DNA from: Hyaloscypha bicolor E | Taxonomy: Eukaryota; Ascomycota; Leotiomycetes; Helotiales; Hyaloscyphaceae | Assembly (NCBI RefSeq): GCF_002865645.1 | Contig: NW_020194677.1 | Location: 496,001-560,000 of the forward strand | Direction: 5' to 3' | DNA: 64,000 nucleotides | In this document: piece by piece, positions 50,900 through 63,907 of the stretch | How the letters are laid out: each line of letters starts with the position of its first letter | Position numbering within the stretch: position 1 is the stretch's first letter | The notes under the pieces: generated by a model | Databases searched by the model: none | Told to the model about the DNA's origin: nothing | What the model saw: the letters and a program-made list of their open reading frames with translations, nothing else | Position numbers and translations under genes: made by a program

Positions 50900-53200
50900 T
50901 AATACTATTAAATATATCTAGTTTAGCAAAATTAAGAAAAGATATTATAGGTATTAAGCTAATAAGATAGAAAAAAGAGTATAAATAATAGAAATAAAAC
51001 TAGAAAAGCTATTATATTATTATTACTAATACTAAAACTCGAATCTAGACTATATCTATTTTTATTAACCGGTTTCTCCCAAATCCCGGTTCCTAAACCA
51101 AAAGATATATTTAAATAAGAAGTTAGCCCTTTAGAAATCTTATTAATAGAAGTCTCAGATATAGAAACTCTATAATTAGTTACAGAAAAAATTATTAAGA
51201 TTAATATAGCTAAAAATAAGTATATTCTAGTACCGGATTCAAATTTACTATTTATAAGAGCTTCTAAAATACTATAGTTTTAGAGAAATAATATCTCTAT
51301 ATTTCTAAAATAATATATAAATATATATAAAAACTATTATATTTCTTTTATTTATAAGAATTAAATTAAAGCTATACTAGAGTACTATACTAATAACCCA
51401 GGAAATTATAAAAAAACCAAGTTCTTTAAGGCCTTATTAAAGGAATTCCGAGAGTATAATTAGGAAATACTTAAAATTAGCTATAACTTTCTTAATTAGA
51501 TTATAATATAAGCCCAGAATAAAGAAATCTCTTCTAAGTCTTATATTAATATATTTAATAGAGTATTAAAGAAATTACTAAAAAGAAAAGAAATAGATAA
51601 AATTACTTAATACCAAGAATTTATAAGAAAATTATCTATTCTAATAAAAGATTATATTTTTAAGAATATAAACTTTAAGTTTATAAATATTTCTACCTAT
51701 AAATATAGTAAAATATATAAAAAGGCAGTAATATTCTATTAGTATAAAGAGAAGAAATACTATTTTAATATTATTAATAACTTAGATATATTCAGACTTA
51801 AATAAAAATACTTAGATATAATAATTTATAATATAGTTTCTAAACCAGAAAACAATTACTTTTTACTAATTCCTTCTATTATACTTTCTAAAGCTATTAT
51901 AAATATAGGTCAAAAGAGAATCTAGCCTATAACTAATTATATAAAGCCTATTAAAAGTAGTAAACCCAAGAGAGATAATATTAACTAGCTAGTAAAAAGC
52001 CTAAAAAAAACCATTTATTACTATTATAATTTAAAAGAACCTATAAAAATAACTTAATATAGCTACTATTATAATTCGGAAAGATATTTATAGCCTATTT
52101 ATATAATCTAGCTAATTATAATAGAAATAATAATATTAATAGCCTAATAAATATAATTTGAGTCTTTAAGAAAAATATACTAGAAGTTATAGTAGAGATT
52201 ATAGAGAATACTATAGTAGTTATAGTAGATAAACTAGAATAAATAGAAAGTCTATATAATTATATTCTAGAAAAAGTTAGTTTCAAGTATAATTAGAGAA
52301 TACTATTTAAGTTAATATAGCCTATAATATAGATCCAGAATTAAAAGAACAAATTTGCTATAAGTACTATAATAGAGATAAGAATAATAATATTAACCCA
52401 GAATATATCTATATTTTTTAGTTTTATTACTTATTAATAAAGAAGCTTATAAATTATAAATATACTTATTAATTTAATAAAAGATATAATAAAGGCTTAT
52501 TTAAGCCTAAATAAGAGAGTATTTCCTTTTTCTTTACTAATAAATACCAGTAATTTAACTAAATTATTTCCCAAGTCTAAAAAGAAGAATTTGACTATAA
52601 CTTAAATACTTAACCTAAAAATATCTAGAGATTAATAAGGAATACCTAGTTTATTAGGCAAGAAAGAAAAAAGAAAACTAGCTAACCGGGATCTATATAT
52701 AGAAATAAGCAAATTATATCTAGGGAATTTAAATAGCCACTTTATCTTAGAGGAAATTATATTAGAATTACTAATACTTTAGATTCTAGAATTAATAAAT
52801 AATATTAAGATTTGGCTATAAATAATATTTCTATTAATACTATAATAGGTTCTTTATTAAAAAAAAAAAGAAAAAAGAAATAGAAATAGCTAAAGAGGTT
52901 TTCTAAAAACAAGCTAGAGCTAAAGAAAAGCTATTTTATATAAAAGGCCAGAAGAATATTATTTTAAGAAATAATAGATAAAAAGATAATCTAGCTAAAA
53001 ATATAAATATTAATACTTCCGAAAATAAATAAAACAAATTAGAAATCTAGTATATTCTTAACTATAATAAATATAGAATTCCTAAAGTTAATAATATTCT
53101 AATAAGACTATTAAAGAAAGTAACTATTTTACTTCTAAGAACTTAGAAAAAAACAAGAATACTTATTAATATTTTAAAAATACTAGATCTAACTATTATA
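50900..53200 (+). pseudogene. E13 gag (copy B), RIP-broken
   Basis: The capsid-like region at about 51,370-51,960 reads YYTNNPGNYKKTKFFKALLKEF-like sequence (Cys/His/Gln often turned to Tyr/stop), with FRLKQKYLD near 51,790-51,815. It is followed by a Tyr-rich knuckle-like segment (YSYYYNSERYL, 52,053-52,100). Tyr often marks a former Cys or His. A second ICYKYYNRD...YIYIFQFYYLL block (52,340-52,460) may have been a further zinc-binding module. These identities are inferred from pattern rather than intact motifs. Downstream, about 52,560-53,200 has no assigned domain. Confidence 0.62.
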
Positions 53201-53459
53201 TTTTAAAACTAATAGATTAAGGATAATATTTCCTATTTTACTATTTTATAAATAGGAAATACTATTATATTAAATATAGTTAGATAGACTAGAAAATTTA
53301 TAAAACTAGTAGCTATAGCTTATATAATAGATAGAATATTTAAGGAATTAGAAATACTAGCTCAGATATCTAATACTAATAGAATTATTTAATTTAAAAG
53401 TAATAATATTAATATTCGAATATTACTAGCTTATAAGTATATTATATAATCTTTATATT

Positions 53460-56400
53460 TCTAATTTATATTTTAAAAATTACAAAATAATATTAAATAT
53501 AAAGAAATAATAAATACTAGAACTGAAATTAATATTCTTTCTAAAAAGATCTCTAGAAGTATTAATAAAATAGTATATAATACTATAGATTATTAAATAT
53601 TTACTATTACTAGAACTAAATTTGGATTTATAGAAATAGTAAAGCTTAGAGCTAAAATTATAAATAGAATAGAATATAAAAATATTTTTTTTTCTAGTTA
53701 AAGAAGCTTTAAAGATTCTACTTAGTTAACTATTTTTAATAAAGATAAAAATAAATATTATATATAGGAATAATAGTTTATAGAATAAAAGATTTACTAA
53801 CTCTAAAGATAACTAGAATACCTATACTATTATAATTATTTCATTTTTAAAGAATATTAGAAAATAGAAGAAAGTAATAGTTTAAGAGTATTAAGCTTCC
53901 AGAATTAAAAAACTAAGTAATACGAAACCGGAAACTAAAGGTAAAAAGGAAAAATAGAGCCTAGTATTATAACTAATAGTAATATTAGAGGAAATAGAAA
54001 AATGCCGGGATTTCCTACTAAATCTTTTATTTTAGGTTTGGAAATTTAGGAAATTAATAATATTTTTAAAAAAAAACTAAAATAGAAAAGGCTCTGGTTA
54101 AAATATTATTAAGAGTAGTTCCGGAGTTAATAGAAAAAAAGGCAAAAAGGATATTAAATAAAAATATTTCTAAAGAAAAGATAAAATAGTATTTTCTAAT
54201 AATAAGAGAATATATTTCCGAAACTATAGATTCTAGAACCCAAGATTAGAAAGAACTCTGGAATATATAGGAGTTTAAGAAAGATATTTCGGGATATTAG
54301 ATAAAAAGGCACTCTCTATACCTAAATAAGAAAGAGCTAAATAGAAAGATTATAAACTTTAGAAATCAGACAAAAATAATACTAGAGAAAATAGCTATAG
54401 CTCTTGAAAATAAAGATAATAACTATAGTTTATTTCTAGTTATAAAAGTATATAAAATAAAAAATAAAAAGATTTAACTAGTAAATACTAATAATAGAAT
54501 TAAAAAAGGCTCTAATAAATATCCGGACTAATTTAAGAGATCTAAGGCTAGAGAATATCTATAGAAATATATTAGGAAATATAAGAACTATTTTTTACTA
54601 AGAATAATAGCTATTTTAAGAGGTTTATAACTTATTCCGAAATGTCTTAAATAATTAGATATTAGTAACTAGTTCTAGGAAAAAGAACTAGCTATATTTC
54701 GAGAATTAATAATTAATTAAAAAAGTATAATTATATTTAATTAGAAAGAAATAGGAAAAGTCTATAAGAATATTAATCTATTTATTCTAATTAAGACTAT
54801 TAAATATAAAGCCTAGTAAGAGAAGAATTTCCTATATTTTAAAGCTCTAGTACTAATAGTAGTAAAAATATTATTAGAATATCTAGACTATAAAGTTCTT
54901 AAGAAATATAATAAATCTTACCGAAATCCATAGTTCTTGGTTACTAAAAAGATTACTAGAACTTATAGACTAATTAATACTACTATAAAAATAAATTCAG
55001 TAACCTTATAAGATATTAATTTACCTCTATTTATTAATGAGATCTCGGAGGAATTTACTAGATATATTTATATTTCTCTAATTAATTTTTTCTCCGAATA
55101 TAATTAATTTATACTAAACGTTTATAATAGAGATTTAATTATATTTATAATATCTTTAGGGCTATTAAGAATAACTATATTATCTTAGAAAGCTACTAAT
55201 TCTATTATATAGTTTATATAAGTTATTATAATTATTCTAGAAAATCTATTTTTCAAAATTACTATATTATTTATTAATAATATTAGAGTAAAGAGACCTT
55301 ATATGAATTATAATAGATAGCTTATTTTACCTGAAATTTGGTGTTTTAAATTTGAATATCTTTAAAATCTGAATATAATCTTAAATAAAATTAAATAAGC
55401 TAGAGCTAATATTAGAGAAAAATTATAGTTCTATTATAATAGAATAGTTATTATTAGCTTTATTTATAAAATACTTAGAAGAAGCCCTTTAAGCTCAGAA
55501 ATTATTAAGATCTTAAAATAAGAATATTATAATAATATAACTAAAGATAAGGCATTTATTAGAATTATTATTTATTACTATATTTAAATTAAAGGCTTTA
55601 TAATTATTACTAAATCCATTTACTATTTAATAAGGAAAGATATAATATAAAAATGAAATAATAAATAAGTATAAGCTATATAAATTCTTTAAAAAAAACT
55701 TATTATTATTTTAATACTTTACAAGTTATATTATAATCTATTAAAAATTAGAGAATAATTATATTAGTAGTAGATACTAGCCTAGATAAATAGGGCAGAA
55801 CTCTTAGCTAATATAATAATAAAGGAAAAAAAAGAATTGCCCGATATAAGTCTAAAGTCTAAAATAATATTAAACGGAAATATAATATTATTAAAAGAAA
55901 ATACTAAAGGCTAGTAAAATATCTATAGAAAGTATAATTCTGGCTATATAAAGTTTATTTTATTTTTAAGCTAGATACTAATATACTTATTATATAATTA
56001 AATAAAGCGGCTATAAATCTTTCTAAAGCTCTAGTTATTTACTAGCTAGTATAAATTCAACTATTTAACTTTAAAATCAAGTATATTAAAGAAACCAAGT
56101 ATATTACTATTAATAGATTATTAAAATACTTATAATAAAAAGATAATACCAAAAATAACGAAAATATTAATAAATAATTAGTAATAGAACTTAATATAGT
56201 TAGAATAGTACCTATTAAATAGAAAGTTTAATTAAAGAAAGCAGTTTCTATTTAGTTATATAATATTATTTTAAGAAATTAGACTTCTAAAACCTTTACT
56301 AGATATTTGAATAATAGTATCTAGTTACTAGAGATTAATAATTAAAGCCTTATTATATCTAGAAATATATTAGTAATATTAAAAAATAATAATATCCGGA

Positions 56401-57420
56401 AATTATATAATAAAGGCTTTAGTTTTTTATATATAACTTCTAGTAAAATAATAAATAATAATACTAACTCTTATCTTTTACTTAATAACCTAATTATTTT
56501 ATTAGATTTCTTAGATAATAGCTATTTCGAATAGTATTAGAATATTATATAATACCTTATAATATTCTCTAGACTAAAAGAAATATTAAGAGCCAAGTTT
56601 TATAAATTAAATAAAAAAGCTTTAAATTATAGTATAAGAAATTAATTATTATAAAAAGTTATATCTAAAATATATCTATTTCGGCTTATTATTAATAATT
56701 AAAAATAAAAGGAAATTATTATTAAAGAGCTATATAATAAGGTTAGATATATTAGAAAAGAAAATACTTTTTATTTAGTAGCTAGTTACTATTATTAGGA
56801 AAGTTATTATAACTATATATAAAAGTAGATTAGTATCTATAAAGTCTATTAGTATAAAAATAAAAAAAGACAAGAAGAAGCTCTATATCTAATAAAAGCT
56901 ATATTTCTTTTCTATTATATTAGAATTAATATAATTAAATTACCAGATTATAAGAAATATAACTTATTAGTTATTACTAGAAACGATTTCTTAAAATAGA
57001 TTAAGTTAGAGCTTTAAAGAACCCGACTAGTAAAAAGATTATTAAGTTTATTTAGGAAGAAATTATTTATAGATATAGTTTATTTAGGTAACTTAAAGTA
57101 AATAATAGATTGGAATTTAAAGAAGTAGTAATTCAGGAACTTAATAAACTAGGGATTAATAGAATTATTATTTTGGCCTATAATTTCAAGAGAAATAGTA
57201 TAATTAAAAGGAAATATTAACTAATTATTTAAGTATTTATTATACTTATAATAAATAGGAAAAAGCCCTAGATAGATTTATTATTATATATTCTATTTAC
57301 TAATTAAGTTATTATATATAAATTAACTAGATTTTTATTTTTTTATATAATTTATAATAAAAAAGCTATATTATTTATAAAAATATACTTTCTAACCTGA
57401 AAAATACTTAGATAAAATAA
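53460..57420 (+). pseudogene. E13 pol (PR-RT-RH-IN), copy B, RIP-broken
   Basis: Protease: INTRTEINIL near 53,506-53,545 for the D-T/S-G-x-E-x-N active-site block. RT: VTKKITRTYRLINTT (about 54,940), then LPLFINEISEEF, DLIIFIISLGLLRITIL (about 55,130-55,180), and FINNI at 55,270-55,284, the FLDD box with both Asp turned to Asn. RNase H ends near WIQLFNFKIKYIKETKYIT (about 56,050-56,110), the 'FDFEV-HVPGTKH' block. Integrase: IRINIIKLPDYKKYNLLVI (about 56,920-56,970) for the first catalytic-Asp region, then ELLFWPIISREIVQLKGN (about 57,160-57,215). PR to RT spacing (about 1.3 kb) is longer than in most gypsy elements. Confidence 0.82.
56405..56447. repeat. palindrome, RIPped copy in E13 copy B
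   Basis: TTATATAATAAAGGCTTTAGTTTTTTATATATAAC is the equivalent of the palindrome at 33,468-33,503 in copy C, with one arm partly spoilt by transitions. Confidence 0.65.
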
Positions 57421-59849
57421 AGTCTATAATAGAGAAATACTTCTAGAAATATATATAAAGTAAATATAGATAAGAAATAAAGATATTAAAGAAGTTATAA
57501 TAAAAAAGAACTAAAGATACTAAAAGAAAAAGAAGTAATTTAATACTATTTACTAGATTTATTTAAAGCCTATTTCCGAAAAGAATCTAGTTCTTATATA
57601 TAATATTAAATTAATAAATTAAAATAAATTAAGAAATATAAAGCTATTATACTACTAGCTAGACTTATATAAAATAAAATATACAAATTAACTAAAGAAA
57701 TATTCTATACTAAAAAAGCTTAATAGTACTATATTTTAGAAAATATATACCGGAAATTAACTTAAATAATTTATTAAAAGAAATAAATTCTAGTTTTTCT
57801 CTAAAAACCAAGTTAATAATAAATATATTAAAATAAATATAAAGTTAGAAAAAGAAATAATTATAAATACTATAAATAAAATAGTATTTAGGAAATTAAG
57901 AAAGCTGCTAGTATTATTATATATATTTTAGAATTATCGGAATTAGAGAAAGTAAAATATATTTCTTTTATAGAAAACTAGATAAAAGTATCTAATAATA
58001 GAAGCTTTTCTTAATCTAAAAAAAAAAGCTTATTACTTTTAATTCTTTATATATCTTTTATTTTCTTTCTTTTAATTATTATTTATAGCCTTTAAAAAAG
58101 TATTATTATTAGTTACTTTTCTAGAAATTAAATAAGTTTTACTATTATTTATTTCTTATTATTATTTAGTTATTACTATTACTATATACTTTATTAAATA
58201 ATATTTCTTATAAAAAATTCTATTATTAGAGCCTTAGAAATTAAAAATAAAGCTTTTATTTTAATATAAAAATAAATAAAAAATTAAGAAACTATCTAAT
58301 AAACTCTTGGTTTTAAAGTACTATTCTTTTCTAAATATTTTAATAATATAAATAATTAGAATATTTAGAGAGAAAAAAAGACCTTTTATATATTTCTAGA
58401 AAAAAAAATTAATCTAAAAGCCTTTTAGGAACTTTACTTGCCTTTTACTAATTATATTTATAGCTTATACTAATTTAAAGCTTAACTATAATATTTATAG
58501 ATTTTAACCTTAATTTAAACTACTATTATAAGTTTATTTATAATATTTAAATAAAGTTCCTAATTAGAAGTTATATATAAATAGAATATTTAACTAAAAG
58601 CCTTATAAGAGAAAGAAAAAACCTTATTAAATCTAATAATTATTTCCGAAAATACTTAATAATATATAATTCTAAGAATCTTTTAGATATTAGATAAATC
58701 GAATCTGCCTATTTAAAGCCTATTTTATATTAGAAAATCTATTTTTAAAACTTATACTAAAACTTAATTAGTATATTATATATTTCTATTTTTATATAAA
58801 GGGAACTTCTTTTATATAAAACCCATTCTCTAATTATAATACTATTTTATTACCAGAAACCTATTTTTTTTTAAAAAAGCTAATATAATTTATTAATTTT
58901 TATTATTAAATATTATCTAAATAGTTAAGAAAATATCTTTAATTCCTATATCTTTAATACTAATTCGAAATACCTGAATTTTTTATATATTATATTAATT
59001 TCCATATTAATTATTTTAAATTTAATAATAATATTATAAACCCTATTTATACTATTTTATAGTTCTTTTTTTTATAGCCTTAAAACCTTATAATATTACT
59101 TTCTTTAATATAGATACTATTTTAAAGTTTTAATTAATTAAATAGTTTTCTATTATATAAAATTAATTTAAATAAATATTAAATAATTATAATTAGCTTT
59201 TAGAATAAGTATAGCTTAGTTTTAGAAGAAATAATACCTTATTTTAAATTATTTCTTAATTTCGTTATTCTAGCTTCTTTTCTATTAATATTTATTTTAT
59301 ATTTTCCTAATACTTTTAGTATATTTATATATTTTATCTTTTATATATTTCCTAATACTTTTAATATATTTATATATTTTATCTTTTATATATTTCCTAT
59401 ATTATTTCTCTTTCTTTATATTATTTTTTGAATTAATAGAAATATTTCCAAATAAATAAAAAAATCGAGATATATCTATATTATAATTTTTTATTTATTT
59501 TTATTTTATATTTTAATACTTTAGATATTATTACTATATTTATATTTCTATTATATTATTTTCTTATTTTTCTATTATTACTATTTAGTTTAACCTGTCT
59601 TAATTATTTCTTAGATTATATTTTCTTAAATATATATATTAGTATTTCTTTCTATAATAGAAGCTTAATTCTATATTTTACTTTTTATAATTATTTCTAA
59701 TTTGTAATTATATTATCTTAAATATACTTAATTATTATATTTACTTTCCCTATTATATATATTATTATTTTAGCTTTATTTTCTTACTAGAAAAAAAGAA
59801 AACTCAAATATATATAATATTTTTATATAATTCAAATTTATTCTAATTT
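57420..59849 (+). other. E13 internal region between integrase and the extra ORF
   Basis: It is collinear with 30,150-32,400 in copy C, and its last kilobase is also in copy A (from 5,785). It begins with sequence that could be a pol C-terminal tail (to about 57,980). It then becomes A/T-only runs with no sustained reading frame and includes a direct repeat of TTTATATATTTCCTA near 59,340-59,400. It may be an untranslated spacer or intergenic leader for the extra ORF. Confidence 0.55.
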
Positions 59850-62800
59850 ATTCTTTATTTTAGGAAATACTTAAAAGAAATTCTTATAATCTCGAAAACC
59901 TTTAATCTTATAATCCATAACTATTATACTAATAATATCTATATAACTCCTTTAAAAATAATAAAATAGCTAAAGAATAGATCTCTTAATTTAGTAAAAT
60001 ATAGTAGTTAGTTCTTATAAGCTATAATATTATTAAAAGCTTATAAATTAATAGTATTAAAGTTCAGAGTATTAAGGGAATTTAGGCAATTATAAAAGGC
60101 CTACTAATACTAGAAAAGATAGCTATAATTACTAAATTTAATATAAACATTTTTAATAAGCTGAGTAATATATATAATAAGCTTTTAAAATAGAAAACCT
60201 TTATTAAAAATAAAACTAGACTAGAATTAACTAAGGAGGAGCTAAAGAACTACTAAGCTAATAATAGGGAATTTGAGAATATTATTAAAGGCATTATTAA
60301 AGGCAAATAAGAAAAGCTTAATAAAATTAAAACTATAGTAAATAGTCTGGAAATTAAGAATTAGAATAAAATTATATTATATAGTAAAGTTTTTAGCTAA
60401 TATATTAATAATATCTATAATAACCTTAGTAAAAATATTTATAAGAAGTTATACTTTCTTTTTAAAATAAAAGCTTTAATATATAAGGCTATTTAGTTAA
60501 TTAATAAAGCTACTTTAAAATATATTAAAAATAAGAAATATTAGAATACTAGTATATTTACTAAATTAGATATTACTAAGGCACTCAAGTATACTAAAGC
60601 TATTTCGGAATCTAGAGAATTAGTTTTTAAGCTACTATTAGCTAATTATCTTAACGAGCCTGCGACCATGGGTCTGTACGCACAGGGCATTTTCATTAAA
60701 AAAGCACGAAAGTTAGGTATTAAAGTAGCGTTTAATTAGGAGTTGACTACCCATGCGGCTACATAAGTACTTGTACCCAATGCTCTTGCTTTAAAATGAG
60801 TTTATTAGGGCGTCGTCATTCTGGGTAAGAGTAGCTAAGGATCTTGCGGACCGTGGTATCGCTGAGCTTGTATATACTATTAGGGCGCAAACGGGGACCT
60901 TTCCAAACCAGCGAAGCTGGCGCATAGCCTCCTTATGTTTCGTAGGGATTTCATAGCCTTTCTCGTGCTGAAAATTGAGCCGTGGGGTGTGTTCAGGGCC
61001 ATGGTGGGTTATTTAGGGGGCTGGTTGAGTAAAGCCTGAAAAAGCGCCTGTGTGCACAGACCCATGGTCGCAGGCTCGTAAGGCTAAATAGTATACTTTT
61101 AATATTTCCGGAATTCTTATTAAGGGATATTATAATAATAAATCTTTTTCTGGCTTCTATAATAAGCCTAGAGAATAAGCCCCTATTATAATTTTAGTAG
61201 TAACTTAATTAGATCTAACTAGTAAAACTAAAACTAATCTAATAAAGCCTACTATTAGTATTATTAGTAAGACTAATAGAACTAATATAACTAATTAAGC
61301 CCCTAGTAAAAAAGAAAAACAAGCTAAGCCTAAAACTTCTAATAAATAGTACAGATCCAGATACTAGTCTAAATATAAAATTAGTAATATATTAGGAAAT
61401 AAAATAAAGAAAAGTAAAGAAGAGATATTATCTAAAAAGCTTTCGAGAACTAAAAAAAAGAAAATTAATAATATTAATAATATACCTAAATACTATATTT
61501 ATAAAATACTAGCTAAATAGAAAATAATACTTAGTTATTAGAATAACTATACTTTTAAGGAATTATATAATAATATTCTGGAACTTATTTATAAATAAGA
61601 ATACTATGGAATTACTAATAGATTTCTTAAAGCTTTCTATAAAATATATCTTTAGTAACTTACTAATACTTTCTTTATTTAAATAATTAATATTAAGCTT
61701 ATAGATATCTTGAAAATAGTTACTAAGATCTATAAAGTTACTAAGAATAAGAAATATATTTCTATTACTTAAATAAATAAAAAAATACGGGATTTCTTTT
61801 TAGAGAATAAAGAAATTATAAACTATAGATATAAGTATTAGATTTCTAATTAATTCTGCCCGAATCTATAGCTTTAATTTAATATTATAGCTTCTATTCC
61901 TAAGTTAAGTATTTCTAATTTAAATATAAATAGCTATATTTATAAGAAGAATTATCTAAAATAAACTAAAAAGCTTAGTATCTGAGAGCTTTTAATAAAG
62001 AAAATAGAAATACTATAATTTTACTTTTAAAAGAATAAAAGAATAAAATATAGAAATCTAGATAATAGTTACTTTACCTTAGCCTTTTAACTCTTAATAG
62101 CAGACTTCTTAATATAGCTTGAATTTTATAAAGTATTAGCCAAATATTCTATTTATCTAATTATTTACTTTTAGCTAGCCTAATACTATATTTCTAGAAA
62201 TATTAATTCCTATTAGTATAAAGGTAATATTAATAATTTGGCTATTACTAAAGCTCTAAGTAGTAAGTTTTTCTTTAGTAAGGAAAATCGGAATCTTAGC
62301 TATATATTTTTTATAGACTATAAGAAAATAGCTTCCTTTAGTAAAAAAGTTCTTAAGAGTATTAATTATTTCTCTATTTATAATAATTTCGACTTAGAAA
62401 ATATAAAGGAATTAAATAAGTATATAGTTAAGTATATAGAAAGAAAGTATTTAAATATATAATATTTAATTAGATAAATAAATACTATTAGCTAAATAAT
62501 TTATAAGTCTAAAATTATAGTCAAATAATAATTCTCGAATAAAATAGTAATTAAAGAATAGCTTAATAATAATCTATTATTTAAAAAGCCTTTTATTATA
62601 ATTCTAGTAAGCCTAATTACTATTTAGAATAAAGTCTCCTATAAAATTATTAAAGCTTCTTATTAAGAGCTTTCCTTTCTTATTAAAGACTAATTTAAGA
62701 ATATTAAGGGTAATATAAAATTCGAAGAAGCTATTTATTTAGAATATATTAGTATAATTTATAATATAATTTGCTATAATAAACCACCTTAGTATCTAGC

Positions 62801-63050
62801 TATAAAGACTGAAATTAACTAATAATTAAAGGCAAATATTAAATAATAAGGAGAACTATATTATATTTAGTATAAGAATATAGTTAAGCGGGTTTGAATT
62901 ATTTTTAAGTAAGTTCGAGAGTATAAAACAAAACTATTTAAGAATAATAGATTATATTTTTAGTATATTATAGAGAAATTAGAAATATTAGTAAAGAAAA
63001 ATTCTAACTATTTTATTATTTCGGATTCTAAATAGGGATTTTCTATTAGT
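59850..63050 (+). pseudogene. E13 extra 3' ORF (copy B), interrupted by MITE
   Basis: Same protein region as in copies A and C: a Lys/Glu-rich N-terminal half (about 60,070-60,650), a Ser/Thr/Lys linker (61,190-61,480) and a compact C-terminal half. The C-terminal half includes a continuously open 74-codon stretch at 62,238-62,462 (MAITKALSSKFF... to KYLNI), the least damaged piece. The MITE at 60,655-61,078 splits it after the N-terminal half, which would by itself have killed the gene. The role is unknown. Position after integrase in a gypsy element is where envelope-like or accessory genes occur, but no envelope features are visible. Confidence 0.62.
60655..61078. mobile_element. 424-bp MITE with TAA target duplication, almost un-RIPped
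   Basis: Terminal inverted repeats start CGAGCCTGCGACCATGGG on both ends. The first 23 bp are identical, and about 32 bp pair with two transition mismatches. TAA is duplicated at 60,652-60,654 and 61,079-61,081. Copy A (CTAATAATCTTAAGGCTAG near 7,567) and copy C (near 29,310, minus) carry the uninterrupted site. GC content is about normal. There is no transposase ORF, so it is non-autonomous. A 3-bp TWA-type duplication suggests PIF/Harbinger-like mobilisation, which is an inference. Confidence 0.92.
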
Positions 63051-63093
63051 TTTTAGTATTTAGGAAACAAGTATAAATAAATAGGGGATTAGA

Positions 63094-63395
63094 TATAGTA
63101 TAGCAAGCTATATTCTATTAAAATTACTTTATTTTAATAGTTTTAATATTTTAGTTATATAATAAAGACTAGAGCCTTTTATATATAACTTATAGAAATT
63201 ATATAAAAAAGCTAGCTTTTCTATAGTTCTAGATAATAATTTCTTTTTTATATTTAATTAATTAAGCTTTTATATACTATATACTATTTATATTTTACTA
63301 TTTATACCTTTAATCTTATTATTTTATTATTAAGTTATATTTTATACTCTAGTATACTTTATATGGGTTTTTGTTTTATTATAGTTTCTCTCTTA
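63094..63395 (+). repeat. E13 3' LTR (copy B)
   Basis: This 302-bp LTR has its TG start turned to TA (TATAGTATAG for TGTGGTACGG). It is much more RIPped than the 5' LTR of the same element, although the two were identical at insertion. Confidence 0.92.
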
Positions 63396-63489
63396 TACTA
63401 ATTAGTTTTGTATTATATAAGACTATTTTTATAAGCCTTAAATATATTATTAAAAAAAACTTAAAAAAATTAAAAATTAAAGTATAAAG

Positions 63490-63672
63490 TATTATACTTA
63501 GCCGCTTTACTAGTAAATTTAGTATTATATAACTGCGATAATACATATAGCTAGGGCTAGTATTTAGAATATTAAAGCTCTTATACTTAAGAGCTTCTCT
63601 CTTTAGTTTAGAATCCTCGGAATAGAGCTATTCTACCTTGCTTTCCAAGCCCAGAGATCCGGTCTCGTAATA
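63490..63672 (+). repeat. solo LTR, 183 bp, RIPped, with target duplication TAAAG
   Basis: It is a relative of 47,309-47,490 over its full length, with TACCTTGCTTTCCAAGCCCA intact near 63,633-63,652. TAAAG lies directly outside both ends (63,485-63,489 and 63,673-63,677). The terminal TG and CA now read TA and TA. Confidence 0.9.
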
Positions 63673-63875
63673 TAAAGTATAAGACTTAATTATATAAAAG
63701 TTATATTAATAAATCTCGCTTAATTTTGTTTATATACTTACTACTTGCCTTATACTTGCACTTAGTTTTTTTTTTAAAATAATTATAACTTTTATTATTT
63801 AATAATATATTAGTAGTTTAGTATTTAATTAAATTAAATTAGCCTTATATTTATATAATAAGTATTTGTAAAGTT

Positions 63876-63906
63876 AAGTTTTAAAGTTTTAAAGTTTTAA
63901 AGTTTT
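63876..63906. repeat. 8-bp tandem repeat (AAGTTTTA), four units
   Basis: AAGTTTTA is repeated about four times without interruption, at the junction between RIPped sequence and the normal-GC right edge. Confidence 0.9.
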
Positions 63907-63907
63907 C

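Larger units (their letters stand above)
49962..63395 (+). mobile_element. E13 LTR retrotransposon, full-length copy B, with nested MITE
   Basis: The copy is 13,434 bp long, or about 13,007 bp without the MITE and its duplicated TAA, close to copy C (13,129 bp). The 5' flank ends ATTAA; the 3' LTR is followed by T and ACTAA (63,397-63,401). This fits an ACTAA target with one C to T change. It is inverted relative to copy C, and the two copies enclose 40,057-49,961. RIP is light in the first 250 bp and heavy from about 50,280 on. Confidence 0.94.

Noticed and set aside
59850..63050. Envelope gene in E13 (errantivirus-like)
   Set aside because: No signal peptide, furin-like site or membrane helix is visible in any of the three copies; the predicted protein is charged and coiled-coil-like.
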